Made by a program: the position numbers and the translations under genes
Shown: positions 10,520 to 22,748 of the stretch, one piece after another
Layout of the letters: each line of letters opens with the position of its first letter
Numbering within the stretch: the first letter of the stretch is position 1
The notes under the pieces: model-generated
The model's database searches: none
The model's input: only the letters and a program-made list of their open reading frames with translations
What the model was told of the DNA's origin: nothing
Source: Ceratobasidium sp. AG-K
Taxonomy: Eukaryota > Basidiomycota > Agaricomycetes > Cantharellales > Ceratobasidiaceae
Direction of reading: 5' to 3'
Assembly: GCA_037039685.1 (NCBI GenBank)
Contig: JAWNGF010000016.1
Span: forward strand, 434,001 to 498,000
Length of the DNA: 64,000 nucleotides

Positions 10520-13500
10520 ATGGCCAGTTACGAAGACCGTGGCAAGGCCACCTATGGTGGTCTGCTTCAACAGACCTATGCCGCCATTATAGTCGGTGGT
10601 ATATGTATTGCCCTTGTCGAGACACTCCGTCGGATACCTAGGAGGCGAGGGAGGGGCGAAGTTGCTCGAGCTGATCCCTTTCCAGAAGGCGATACCAACG
10701 AACTCAGTCCCGGAGACACGGAAAGAATTAAGGAACTTGGAAGTAAGGAAAACTGGACCAACGGATAGTAAGTGTCCGTGTCGTCATATTGTCAAAAGTC
10801 GGTAACACGAGGTTCATGGCAGCTTGTATATGGCTCGCTGTTGGGCCGCTGTCCCGTCCCCGGCTCATCCAAAGTGGCCTCTAGCTTGGATTTGGCAGGT
10901 TCTGCGTACGGATGACGAAACCTTTCTTCGACTTTCTGGCGTCGACGCTACGGTGTACACTCGGTTTCTTCGGGCATGTTGTTAGTCAGTTGTTCTAAAG
11001 TTTAAGGACCGATACTCACTTTTACTCTAGTTTATTTCGCAGCTTTACATACTTGTACTACACTCGTCGTGATTCTCCCCATCCACTACCTCCTGGGTCC
11101 CTCTGAGATCAAGAAAAGCGATATTGCCAGAGGCTCTGTCTCTACTCTTATCAATGGCCTGTCGGACGAACGCGCGGATAAGATTCTATGGGTCCACATG
11201 GTTATGGTACGCCCCTTTAAGCTGGTCTGTAATCCTGGTTCCGTGCTTGACGCCTTATCGCTCCAAGGTGATTTGGATCACAGTCTCCTGGATGCTATTT
11301 TTAACCTGGTTTGTACTGGGCTCCCTTCGATATCGCGCGTATGCCGCTCGCCATGCTCCCGCTCCGTCAACGTCCACCTTCGGATCCCCTGCACTCCCTT
11401 CCTCTCCAACCGCCCGCCACCCTTCCTCCCCACCAGACAACATCACCTCCTCGTTCCCTGCGGCCGCGTACACATCTGGTACTCCGTGGGGACCTCTGCA
11501 GCCAGAGCCTGCCCCAGCTCGCGCTCCCACCTCTCAAGACGAAAACGGACCAGATTACAGTTTACGTTGCCGCACAGTCATGGTCACCAATATTCCTCAG
11601 AGCCTACGCAGTACCCAAGCTCTTAGGTGGTACTTTGGGCGATATTTGCCCGATGGTCCAACGATCGCGGATGGCAGAGCGGGAAAGGCAAAACCGTGGC
11701 AGAGGCTTAAATCGGTTATTCGTCCGAAAACGCCCACTGCTCCGCCAGTCGAGCAGTCTAGACCTCCACACACCAAAACCAACAGGCATCGCTCCAAGCA
11801 CCATGACGAAAACCTCCGCAACCCCTCAAAGGACCAAATGGCTCATGAACTCGAAATGACAATCGATGAAACGTCCATGGTTGAAGCGAGAGGATGGGCG
11901 CTTGTCGAGAACGTCGTTCTGGCTCCCAAACTAAGCTCTATGGCCAAGCTCATCATCGAGAGGGAAAAGCGGATGGAGGAACTGGAGGAGTCGCATATTC
12001 TACTGGCTAAGTCTGTCATGACGGCTGTAGGAAAAGAGATGGACCGTCGGCGGCGCGAGGAGGTTCGGAAGGTTAAGGAGGGTGATGTTAGGAGGCGTGG
12101 GCGGCTACGAGGAGAAGCCAGGTCCCACCAGAGCCCTGTTGCTACCTTGAGCGGGGAAGACGGCGGAGGTTGGATTAGTGCTCTACGGGATGGCGTAACT
12201 AAGCTATCGATGGGTGTCGAAAAGCTGGTATGGGGCGAACCAGATAGGTCTGAGTCGATGGATAGGCTAGTGGAGGTTGTTGGCCCATTCGTGGAGGAAG
12301 CACGCCGGCGAGACGCCGAATACGGGGCGAGGGTATGGGCCAAAGGTATCATCTCTCGGATAGGCGCTCGGTTTCAGTCCAACCGAGGCCAGAATGCCGG
12401 GACGAACGGGAATGGTGTTGGACATGGCCAGAAACAACGCGCCTCTGCAGATCTTGGAAACCACAGGGCCAGTGACGAGTCTGGCGCTTCCAGTTCACCC
12501 ACGTCGCTCAAGTCGAATCACAACGGCCAAGCCCCTACGGACCAGAAGACTGGCCCACCAATTGCCACCCAGGTTTATGACACCATTTGGACGGCGTTAC
12601 ACGACCTGAAGCCAGAGTATTTAAAGCCATATTATCCCCTAACGCGAAGTCGTTCGATACTTTTGTACCCACTGGAACTTCTTGGGATTTTGGCTCCAAC
12701 AGGATTGCCGAGTACCGACTTGGCCTTCCGCCGGTAAGCACTCCAGATGATTCCGAGTATGCTCGTGGTTTGACGCAAGTTTTTTGGGGGGGTCAATGCA
12801 GCATTCTGAGTCTTCAAAAACGAATTGAAGAATACAAAGCTCGCCCTCTCCCCGACGCCGAGGAAAGCAAACACAAGGGAGAGGCGGTGTTTATTGACGA
12901 ACGCAATGAGGGCAACCTTTCAGATCCGCATGTAAAACGTTCGTACCTTTTCGTTTCATCCATCATTCAGCCAACTCATCATGCGGCTTCGTGTAGCCCA
13001 TGCACATATCAGCCCACTCTCGACAGTTCGTACAATCGAACCCGCAAGCTCTGCTTTCGTTACTTTTAGACGATGGGAAGACGCACGGCGTGCTGTGCGC
13101 ACCTTGGCGCATCGACCTGGGCGACCTTTGACATGTTTGGTTGTGATGGCGCCCCAGACGACGGACCTGGATTGGGAAAGATTGGTCAAGGTGAGTACTC
13201 CGCGATGTCCTATGCTTAATTAACTAATCGCTCCGAATACAGGGAAAGTTTGCCGCACAGTAGGTGTTACCCTACCTCGTCTCTGGATGATTATTCAGAT
13301 TTGCTTGCTTTAAGGTTTGTCAGGGATTGGCTTGTCGGGATCGCAATATGGTGGGTGAATAGCATTGTGGGTAAGAACGATAGCTAAGCTCCAATGTACA
13401 CGACATGCAGGCTCTTTCAAATTTTCTGGATATTCCCCATATCATTTATTACCACTCTGATATCAATTCAGTCACTCGAGGTCGTGCTTCGCCCGGTGGT

Positions 13501-16500
13501 GAGCCTGTTCCCCCGGACAATATACGATATCGCTAATCAAATGGCAGGGGCGATTCTTTGAGAATAACCCCAAAGCACGCGACTTGATTACTGGCCTTAT
13601 TCCCACCTTATTAGTAGCTGGACTTGGTATTCTCATCCCTGTCATTTTGTTTGTTATTGGCCGGAAGGCCCAAACAGAAGTCACTTTCAGTGGGCTTCAC
13701 AGCGGTACGCCAAGGCGGCATCTTCCTAGAGCTGATGATGACGTGCAAATCGCTGGCAGGTATTCTAATCCGGTACTACAAGTGGCTCATCATCAACATC
13801 GTGTAAGCGGGATGACTATTGCCAAGTCTACTTTGCTCACATTCTGCGTTGAAGCGTGTTCTTTTGCATGTAGGTTTGAATTGCCTTGGATATCTCGAAA
13901 GTAATCTAAGGCTATGTTTTAGCGGGCTGGCAGGCTTTCAGACGTTCCTACAATCTTTTAGGAAACAAATCGTTGACCCATTCCCGGTTGTGGCCTCGGC
14001 TTTCCCCGCCGCCGCTCCATTTTATGCTAGTTGGTGTATGTGCATCCCTACCAGAGAGAACCTGGGTCAGTTGCTAATAATCGAGCTTGTAGTCATTTTA
14101 CAGACGTCATTGCAAGTGAGTCCAATTCTAGGACACTTTGCTACTTCGTTGCTAAACCGGATTTAGAATCTTATGCAATTTGGACTAGGTGCGTTGCTTT
14201 CCCCTGTGAGAGAAATGCCCCTCAGCCCCTAACCATCTTCATATGTTTTCCATTAGTCGGAGTAGGTTGCACCCTGAACCAGAAGTTACATTCACTAACT
14301 ACTTCGAACAGTTGCCACTAATTACTTACGTGTTTGGTGTTCGGAAAGCCTCGACGCCCCGCAAGCGCAAGCGCGGGACCCAGCCACGGACTATCGACTA
14401 CCACGTGAGCTTAGCCAACTATAGTATCGCTTGTGCTCAAACACATTTGATGGCAGTATTGGACTCCCAATCACCTACTTGCGATGCATATAATCATGAT
14501 ATTTGCGGTGCTCAATCCCCTTGTCATACCATTCGGCTTGATCTATTATACTGTTGCCAATGTGGTGAGTAAGACGTTCTGTCTATCAGGTTCAGCGTAC
14601 TGATCGGACCAGGTGTTTCGCAATCAACTGTTACGAGTGTATGCGCGTCGATTTTATGAAGGTAAACTACATGTAACACCGCGTATTGCTCACGCCTAAG
14701 ATATGCGGCAGGGAACGGCAAGATGATTACTATCAGAGTTTTGCGATACTCTATGGATGGGTTGGCTCTAAGCCATGTAAGCCTAAAAATGTCTTTGGTC
14801 ACAACTATCAAATACTTATATTCGATCCTTAGATCGTATTTTTAGCTTTCAATCTCCTTAATTACAATCGGGCACGTGCTGGAATCAGTGGGACATTGTT
14901 TGGCCTGACTCTCATCCTCAAAGTGGTAGCAACGCGAGAATTCAGGGCACGATACGAAAGGTAGCGTCAAACAATCATTACGCTCGCAACTGAAAGGCTC
15001 CAACTATTTGCTTAGGCTAGAGGATGCGGAAAGTGCGCGTGTGTGCGGAAACGAAGAGCCATTCCTCACCTCCGAGGAACGAACTACTCGGGAGGTTGGG
15101 CGGAAGTCTATGGGGGTCGTAAGATCTGATAGTCCTCTCCCTCGGGATCGGCTGGATGCTTTTCAATCTCCGCCGGACGCCATGGGGCCCTCGACAATGT
15201 GGAACTTGCGCGGGTTAAAGACGCTAGGGCACAAGTACAACGTTGGACACGTGCGTAGCCACCCCTTACGAGGAAGACACAAGCCAAAGAGCCTCTCACT
15301 ATCGAGGCTTGCGAGCCGAGCAGCATCACAAGCGGAAATCATGCGCCCCGATTCCCCCACGAGCAATGAGTCCAACGGCGGCGCTGTAGCGCAGCCTAGT
15401 TCAAGGATGCTGGCCAATCCCCTTGGAATCGTGCAACAGGTCGGACAGGTACCGAACAAGCTTTTGGGGCTCGTTACGTCGAAGGCCACAAGGGAAACCA
15501 GCCTGGGGGGCATAAACTACCTGGGTGGGCAACCACCTACCGACGTAGTTGCGCCTGGGCCGAAGACCCAACGGTGGGATGACACTCCTAACGGCAGGTA
15601 TGTTCGAGTTCCAGAGATACCCTTGTATTTTAGCTCATCTTCTGGTCCTAAAGTGCATCCTACGAGTGCCCTTACTATCTAGACGAAGGTCCCAAGGCGA
15701 TTTGGCTGCCCCGCGATCCTACCGGGCCCATCGACCTAGATGACACTGTTGTCATGTATCGGCTATTTCTCAAAACTCATGACACGACATTGGAAGACAA
15801 AGAGCATGTTGACAATGAGGATGCCAATCCTTCAAGCCCGCATTCTTCCATCAACCGACCAACAATACCGCAGCACAACAGCGAGAAGAGCCTCGGACCC
15901 ATTCCATTCACCCAGTCTCCGGTGGGGACTCCTGACGAAGGGCCAGCACAAGCCACATCCCGTGCTTCTCGCCCCAGCATGCTCCGTGTTCGTACATCCT
16001 CAGAGCAGATTGGCCTTGCAGCAATGTGGGGTCGTGGCCGCTCCGCATCGGATGCAGTGGAGATGAAGAACCTACAAACGCCAGCATCCACCGCTCCTCA
16101 GATCATTACTACGCCCGTCTCACCGACCCAGGCCGGCGACTCGTCGACTCATCCCCGGGTGCGTCGACAAACGTCACTACTTAGCGCGCTCCGCGCGAGA
16201 CGCAGTGGCGGGGAAGGCACGGACGCAGCGAGGCCAGCTAGCATATTCTCTTACCGGACAGCAGCAGACGGGGGCGAGAACAGGCAAAACTCTGACAGGC
16301 GCAAGACCCGAGCGCCACCTCCGGAAGACGTGCGCAAGGCTCTCGAGGCTACGGTACTCGCTGAGGAGAGAGCGGAGGCTGAGCGAAAACAAAAAGAAGA
16401 GCATGCTGAAAAATTGGACGATGCTCGGGTAGAACAGGAAGAAAGTGGCGGATGGAGTCTGGTCAAGAAGCTGGTGCTCAAGCGGAACACTGACGAGTAG
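10520..16500 (+). CDS. CSC1/OSCA-type osmosensitive calcium-permeable channel
   Basis: By family this is a plasma-membrane, hyperosmolality- or mechanically gated cation channel (DUF221/RSN1-7TM; OSCA/TMEM63 relatives). The N-terminus carries the first helix and the GGLLQQTYAAIIVGG motif. A long Ser/Pro-rich cytosolic loop follows. The core helices begin near GKFAAQFVRDWLVG (about 13243-13340) and are followed by an extended charged C-terminal tail. Exons: 10520-10767, 10823-10980, 11031 to about 12931, about 12971-13190, 13243-13259, 13315-13350, 13411-13498, 13548-13704, 13760-13802, 13855-13869, 13923-14115, 14167-14188, 14257-14261, 14312-14404, 14457-14564, 14613-14661, 14712-14776, 14833-14960, 15016-15597, 15654-16500. 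From 12972 to the stop the frame is unbroken. Upstream, the frame changes near 11205 and 12645, and the junction at 12930-12980 is unresolved. Start chosen: first ATG before the first helix. Confidence 0.85.
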
Positions 16501-16807
16501 ACGGAGCTAACGAATAGACTGAGGATAATCCGTGGAATAGACCCTGTAGCCTTTTTATAATCTCGCTTTGTATTACCGTAGAAACGTATACATATAATAC
16601 TTTATTCACTGGTAGACGTGCATCACTACGGGAATTGGTGCGGTTGGGGTGCCTGGTGCTCGGCAAACCTGAACCAGCTAGCCAAGCATCAATCTGAGAT
16701 GAGGCACATCAGGCGCGCACGTGGTTACTGCAATGAAACATCATTGCCCGCTGACTGACACAACTACCACAGATATCTAACCCCCCCCCCCCCGGCCAAC
16801 TATCACC
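16501..16807. promoter_or_regulatory. Spacer and EFM4 upstream region
   Basis: About 300 bp between tandem genes. A run of 13 C at 16781-16793 ends 14 bp before the EFM4 start codon, so it lies in the likely 5' untranslated region. Nothing else is recognised. Confidence 0.4.
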
Positions 16808-17892
16808 ATGGCCCCGGAAATACCCAACCCTTCAAAGTTAGGCAAAAAAGAATAGCAAGTACTACCATATCGCCACCAATAATTTGCATTAACAATTCAA
16901 GCTCTCATCCATACAGCTGGGACGAAGTGTACAATAAAGAAGTCGAAAACTTTGAGCAAGACGGAGATGAAGGCGAAATTTGGTTAGCTATCTTAAGCTC
17001 GAACAATGACCTAACCTAAGCTCCTAACTGTATCGTATAAGGTTCGGAGAGGATACTGTAGAAAAGATGGCGAGGAGATAATTATTTGGTTCACGGAACC
17101 TAAACTAATATTACCCAAGCTCGAGTGGACTCTAGAGAACTACCCGCCGAGCAGTAGCCCTTATGTCCTCGACATTGGTACCGGTAACGGTATCATGACC
17201 GTCACACTGGCTGAGAACGGCTACGATGAAAGTCGATTAGTCGGCATTGATTACAGGTTTGCGTGCCATTGAGTCCCCTAGGATGTCTGCTTCAAGTGAT
17301 CCCAACCCCACTCCTAGTGAACCTTCCATTCGATTGGCTAAAGCTGTCGCCGCTGGCCGTGGTCATCCCGGTATTCGATACCTGGCATCGGACTTTATTA
17401 ATGAACCCGCTCCCGTCTTGGCGGAAGGAGATGCGGACAAGAATTGGGATCTTCTGTAAGTGCAATTATTAACCGTAGCATTCTCAATAATGCGAGTGGT
17501 CTTCAGTCTAGATAAAGGAACCTATGATGCGATCGCTTTGGCAGAAAAGTCGGGCAATGGTGAAAGCCTTGTTTCCAGATATCCCTTCAAGGTATCTGAG
17601 GCGCTCAAGCCGGGCGGAATGTTCCTGATTACCTGTGAGACCCCACATGACCTTCGTTTGAGTATAATGTTGATTGTGAAATGGGGGTTGTTAGCATGTA
17701 ACTTTACAGAAGAAGAGCTCAAGGATGTGTTCGGTGCCTCGGGCCTTGGCCTGAGCTACCAGTAAGTCGAGGCCCGGAACCGCATGCATACATTGATTCC
17801 TTCGGAATAGCTCACGCATACAATATCCTGTTTTCACGTTTGGAGGACGATCCGGGAGTCAATGGTCCTCCGTTGCGTTCAAAAAGGGCTAA
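16808..17892 (+). CDS. EFM4: EFM4-like eEF1A lysine N-methyltransferase
   Basis: Eight exons (16808-16854, 16917-16982, 17042-17069, 17120-17256, 17318-17455, 17507-17634, 17695-17761, 17811-17892) sum to 693 nt, giving 230 residues. The protein has the class I SAM-binding glycine motif VLDIGTGNG, the acidic strand-2 end LVGIDY, and the family-typical LLDKGTYDAIAL and C-terminal FKKG. EFM4/METTL10 proteins methylate a lysine of translation elongation factor eEF1A in the cytosol. Two introns lack a GT donor and look like GC-AG introns: 16855-16916 (GCAAGT...ACAG) and 17070-17119 (GCGAGG...CAAG). No GT donor nearby gives an open frame in either case. The stop lies 28 bp from the stop of the convergent NOM1 gene, so their 3' UTRs should overlap. 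Confidence 0.9.
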
Positions 17893-17920
17893 CTCTACGT
17901 GATACTAGTACATAATGAAT

Positions 17921-20900
17921 TTATAAATCACAAATCATCATCTGAGAGTGTATCTCTCGTTGCAACGCCTCTTTTGCCACTTTCAAGCCCCAGACTAGCA
18001 GCTCGTGGGCCCGTCTTGACTTTGTTTGGAATTTCTCCTCGGACAAGAGCGAGTGGATGGAATACGCCACGCCTTTGCACAGGGCAGGCAAGCGTAGCGC
18101 TTTCGAAACAATATCTTCGATGGCAGCTCGATCTCGGATTTGAGGGATGCTCGACTCGGCAGATCGAACGTCGATCAGAGGGGAATTTGACTGGGAACTG
18201 ATCACCATTTGCAAGAACAAAGTCTTGAAAAACTGCTTCGATCGTGGCTGCAACGTCAGGAATTCAACCGGCTAGCACGAAATACTATTATTGGGCGGTG
18301 CGGCAACAATAATATGTGACACTCGCCTTTAGGATAGTCAATGCTATCGACCCCGGGCCAGCCACCAAGCATATGCTTTTGCATAATTGGTGATCGTCGA
18401 ATCAGAGACGTTGCCACTGCCAGAATCGGCAAATTCGCGTGAGATGGCCTCGCCGCCTACGTGAATTTCTCCAAGGGTGCGTAAAAAGTCCCAAAGGCAA
18501 TATTGGAGTGTAATGCGGTGGGAGTGGGATTTTTGGCAAAGGTGGTGCGCAACAAGCGTGTAGAATGGGTTGTACGTTCGTTCCTGCATGTCATCTAGTC
18601 AGTACTACGTACATCCACAACTCGGCGGGATGCCCACATTTCCACAACAATGCAACACGACTCGCATTATTTCTCGCTGCTGAATTTCTTGCAGGTCAAG
18701 TTGTGTCAGGCGCTCACAAGCGTCGACATAGTCCTGATCAAATCAAATCTATGAGCCCCTGCAACGGCGACATCCCAGCATAACTCACATCGCTGCTCAT
18801 TAGGACAACAAAAATGTTCCGTCGAACCTCGGTGTTCATCCCATGTTGACGGGCGAGTTGCATTAGTTGTTCGGTAACTTGCGCAGTGCTAGTCCCCTTG
18901 GGCCAGGCCCTGTGCTCTGATTCTTTGCTTGAATTTTCGCGGCTTGGTTCTCTACCAAGGGATTTCCGCCCCACGCCGAACCGACTAGCCACCATTTGCC
19001 TCTCTTGGACGACGAATGAAGGTCTTCGAGTGATACTCGTAGTGGCTCATGGGACATTACTGAAATGGGTTAGAGCGATAGAAGCGGGTGGTCAACAGAC
19101 TCACCGTGCCGTTTCTTGTTAATCCCACCAAGGTATTTTTTCATCTTTTCGATTGCTTCGGCCGCCACATTCTGCCCCGTCCCGGTGCTTCGTCTAGCAT
19201 CCTTGAGTTTATTATTCTTCAGGTTTATTAACGTTTCGACCATGAACCGGAACCTTGAACTGCGGACATGGGTATGAATACTATTACATGGAACCGAGTG
19301 AATGCGCCATACCTGAGTTGGTTCTCGTTCTTTCCTCGCATCTTGTCTTGTACGAGCTGAATAATGTCTTTGAGTGCAAGTGGGTCATCCTGCCTCATTT
19401 GTTGCCCAGAGTCTAGCGGAGCAGCATTAGGAAACATCCACGCATGTAATAACTGACTCACTTTTGACCACCTTGAGCAACAGCTCCACATCATGCTCCG
19501 AGAACTCCGAGTTGAGCAGTGCGCGAATGAGATCGTATACGAGCACACAAGAGATCACTTGGAAGTTGTACAGTTCGGAGAGAAGAACGAGCAGATTTGA
19601 AGATTCCTTGGTGCCGGTGGGACCGTCCTCCAAGGACTGGGTGCCAGAAGCCAGAGTATGAAGAGATTTCCAGTGCGTTTCGTACGAGGATACCGCTTGT
19701 TCAACAAAATATGCGGCTGCCAAGCGAGTAATATGTTAAAATTTGACTTGTACATTGCTGACCCGCATACCAAACTCGATACCAATAATCTTGTGAATGG
19801 CGGCAACAAACGCGGCGTGCAAAATCACAAAAGTGTCCAATAAGTTGGCCGAGGAAGAAACCGAGTTGAGGAGGATGGTCGTCAAAGCCTGGGTAACATC
19901 TGTTTGCAGATGAGAATATATGCACCAAAGTCATAGGCGTACGCATACCATTTCTGGGATTCGATCGATATAACGCTTCCACTTCGCCGACTATAGCTTC
20001 AATATTTTGCTCGCTCAGACTGAAATCGGTATCTATTAGAGTCGAACAGGTAAGTGTGGGGCAACGACATACCGATTGAGGTGGCCTTTCAACTGCCGGA
20101 CAAGTTTGATCTGTTCCGGAGTTTGGGTAGAGCCAGTTTCATCGGATGGAGCCTTTTGGCGAAGATGTGGGGGGACGTATGCGCCTGTACCCAGAGTCAG
20201 CGCTATACAGCCATTCGACTGTCTACGTACCCAAAGCTTTCCCAGAGGCAGGAGCATCCGCCTTTGAGTCCTCTTCCTCGGATTTATGCTCAATAAGCGT
20301 GGGCGCCTCTTCGCTCTCAGAGTCAGAGTCGGGATCGTCCTGAGTTCCTTCCTGGGAATCGGCGGACTCCGACCCCTCATCGGATGCGGTGTCTTTGTCT
20401 TCGCCTGACTGGATAATATATCGTGATCAGTACCCTGAAGTGCTCTATACCTTCAAACTTACAGCTTCCGGTTCCTCGCCTTCACCCTCGCCTTCTTCGT
20501 CCCCACTCCCCAACTCATCCCAATCCTCTTCATCACTCGCACCCACACCAAACACATCCTCCTCAAACCGGTCCAAATCCGCCAAAATATCTACCAGCCA
20601 ATCAGTCTCCATCCTACCCCTCGTAATTCAAACTCACCGTCCAACCCATCAGCACTAAACGCCCCTCCATACGACGCTTTCTTGCGCTTTCGTTTCGAAA
20701 GGCCGAGTTTAGCTTCGAGCCAGGCAATTTCGTCGTCTTCGGCATCTTTTTCTCGTTTCTTGGGTTTCACGACTAGTCGTTCGAGGGGGGTTTGTTTTGT
20801 TTTGGTGGGGGGTGGTTTGGTGGGTGCGGATTTGGACGTTGTGGACGGCTTGGAGGTGGACGGACGGGGGGTAGCCCGCTCGAGAGCAGTGGCCGACTTG

Positions 20901-21303
20901 GGGATCGTGGGCGTTTTGGACTGAGAGACACTCGACTTGGCCTCTTTACCCGACCCATAGACCACACCGCCCGACTCCCCGCCCAACTTGACCTTCTTAC
21001 TCGGCCTCTCCGTACTCGCATCTCCTGGCCGCTTCTTGACCAAGTTCACAGACGGTCCAGGCTCTTTGGACTTTGTAAAGAACTGCGACTTGCGAACCTT
21101 GCCAGCATCCCGCTTCTCCTTTCGCGCCGTCTTTCGGTCCACCGGGCGGCCGCGTCGAGGAGGCGCACTCGAGGCAAGGTCATCTAAACACCCATCAGCA
21201 ACCGGCCAACAGCACATGATACGAACCCACCCTTGGCGTTAATCTCCTCCAACAACGATTGGGGCAATTTCGTCCGTTTATCGAGATACTTTTGGCCGGC
21301 CAT
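17921..21303 (-). CDS. SGD1: SGD1/NOM1 nucleolar MIF4G-MA3 domain protein
   Basis: A nucleolar protein required for 18S rRNA maturation in known family members. Order: basic N-terminal tail, acidic region, the AYVPPHLR motif, a MIF4G domain, and an MA3 domain with RRNIFVVLMSS and YNPFYTLVAHHLC. Fourteen exons: 21231-21303, 20638-21183, 20463-20590, 20231-20408, 20073-20184, 19949-20019, 19771-19899, 19462-19716, 19313-19412, 19105-19259, 18789-19059, 18638-18733, 18327-18583, 17921-18271. With one base missing in the exon at 18789-19059 (somewhere in 18880-18990) and one in 18327-18583 (near 18350), the model reads 907 residues. As written, both exons are frameshifted. Because the gene is expected to be essential, sequence error is likelier than decay. 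The last intron (18272-18326) has GC-AG borders (GCGAGT...CTAG). Confidence 0.88.
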
Positions 21304-21384
21304 CGTCGATCGGAGCAGACAGAAATTTAAATCCAATGATGACCAATCGGTTCAAAAGATACATAAATTACACGACGCGACTAT

Positions 21385-22748
21385 TTACATTTCATCATCT
21401 GGCTCGGAAAGCAGGGCATCCACATCTTGTTCATCGTCACCGGCTTCAAGCTCGTCGTCGTCGCCGGTCTCGACTTCTTCAATGGGAACATCTTCATCGG
21501 CAGTCTCTTCCTCGTCATTCTCCCCATCCTCATCGTCGCTCTCCTCAAACATGAGCGAAACAAACTCATCTCCGAGCTGCTGTTTCACTTGTGGCTGCGG
21601 CGCCACAACCTGCTCTACAACCGGGGCCCTGGCAGCAGCATCCATCTTGCCCCGATTCGCGCGAATCACATGCGGAAGTTTACACCCCTTGGTCCCACAC
21701 ACCCCACGCTCCGCAAAATCAGGACACTCACGCACATGCGTCTTTTCACAATCCACACCGCGCGCACAGTACCCCAACACGGCAAAATCCCGACACACAC
21801 CCGATTTCGTTTGTGCGCCCAGATAGACGTGCGGGTACGGACACGCGTCGCCCAGTCTGCACCGCCCGGCGTTTTGGAAATGGACGCACAGGGGCATGCG
21901 TTCGGGCGTTGGGTCGTGTGAGAGTGGGCAAGTGAGGGGTGTGTTGGGGCAGTCGCCGGCGACGAATCGCGGGCAGATGGCGGTCTTGTTTGGGTCGTGT
22001 TGGTACGGACATGTGTCCCCCTTTTGGCATATTCCTACGAGGGCTGGAGTCGGGTCCAGACTGCGAGTAAAATGGACTCACCTGTGCGGGTCCAGAATCG
22101 ACAGGGCTTGTCGACGACTTTGCGCTTGATCATTTTGGGTTTGCCGAATCCGGGCTTGGTGCTGCGCTGGGTTAGACGCGAAGCGGATGGGGTGGGGGAC
22201 GTACCGGTGGGATTGGACATTGTGGAGGGTTTTGGCGAGTTTGGCGAGTCGGGCGCGTTTGGCGGCGAGGACGGCGGGCGGGGGCGGTCGGGGTTTGGCG
22301 TTGAGTCGGTTGGCGGCGACGAGTTTGTTCTTTCCGGCGTGAACTAGAGGTTGGGCTTGAACTGGATGTTGAACTTGAGGAGTCGGGGCTGGGGTCGATG
22401 TCGAGGGGGTCGGTCGGGAAGACGGGGCTAGCGAACGGTTAGAGCTTAGTAAACACGAGGCAGTCTACGCACCTCCTTTGCGGACGAGCGAGAGAGACTT
22501 GCCACCTCGGCTCTGGAAGACTTGTCCACCCAGTACGACTTCCTGTGGAGAGTTAGCTGGCTTTGCATATGGCTTGCGGTACGATGGCGCGTGGGGCCGT
22601 GCGCCGCGGTAGCCACCCCGCGCCGGCTGTTGCGACTTGTGTCGGTCGATGGCTCCTACGAACGGTCAGAAAATGCAAATTAGCATTGATTTGACTCACC
22701 CGAGAGCCTGGAAATCTCTTCGAGCATTTGGGCCTCTGTCTGCGCCAT
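21385..22748 (-). CDS. Five-finger CCCH zinc finger protein (ZC3H3-like)
   Basis: Five exons (22700-22748, 22473-22655, 22205-22427, 22082-22161, 21385-22034) join to 394 residues in an intact frame. After a basic, proline-rich N-terminal half come five tandem CCCH fingers, from CRFWTRTGIC to the GCKLPH finger. The C-terminus is a strongly acidic tail of Glu and Asp. A row of five CCCH fingers is typical of ZC3H3 and of the CPSF30 family, which bind RNA in polyadenylation and mRNA export. The long N-terminal extension favours ZC3H3. It lies 81 bp upstream of NOM1 on the same strand and is divergent from SUR2. Exact cellular role is inferred from family only. Confidence 0.87.

Noticed and set aside
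20682..21242. Several plus-strand open frames of 80-131 codons
   Set aside because: They are antisense to NOM1 exon 2, a Lys/Arg/Ser/Pro-rich region that leaves other frames open by composition.
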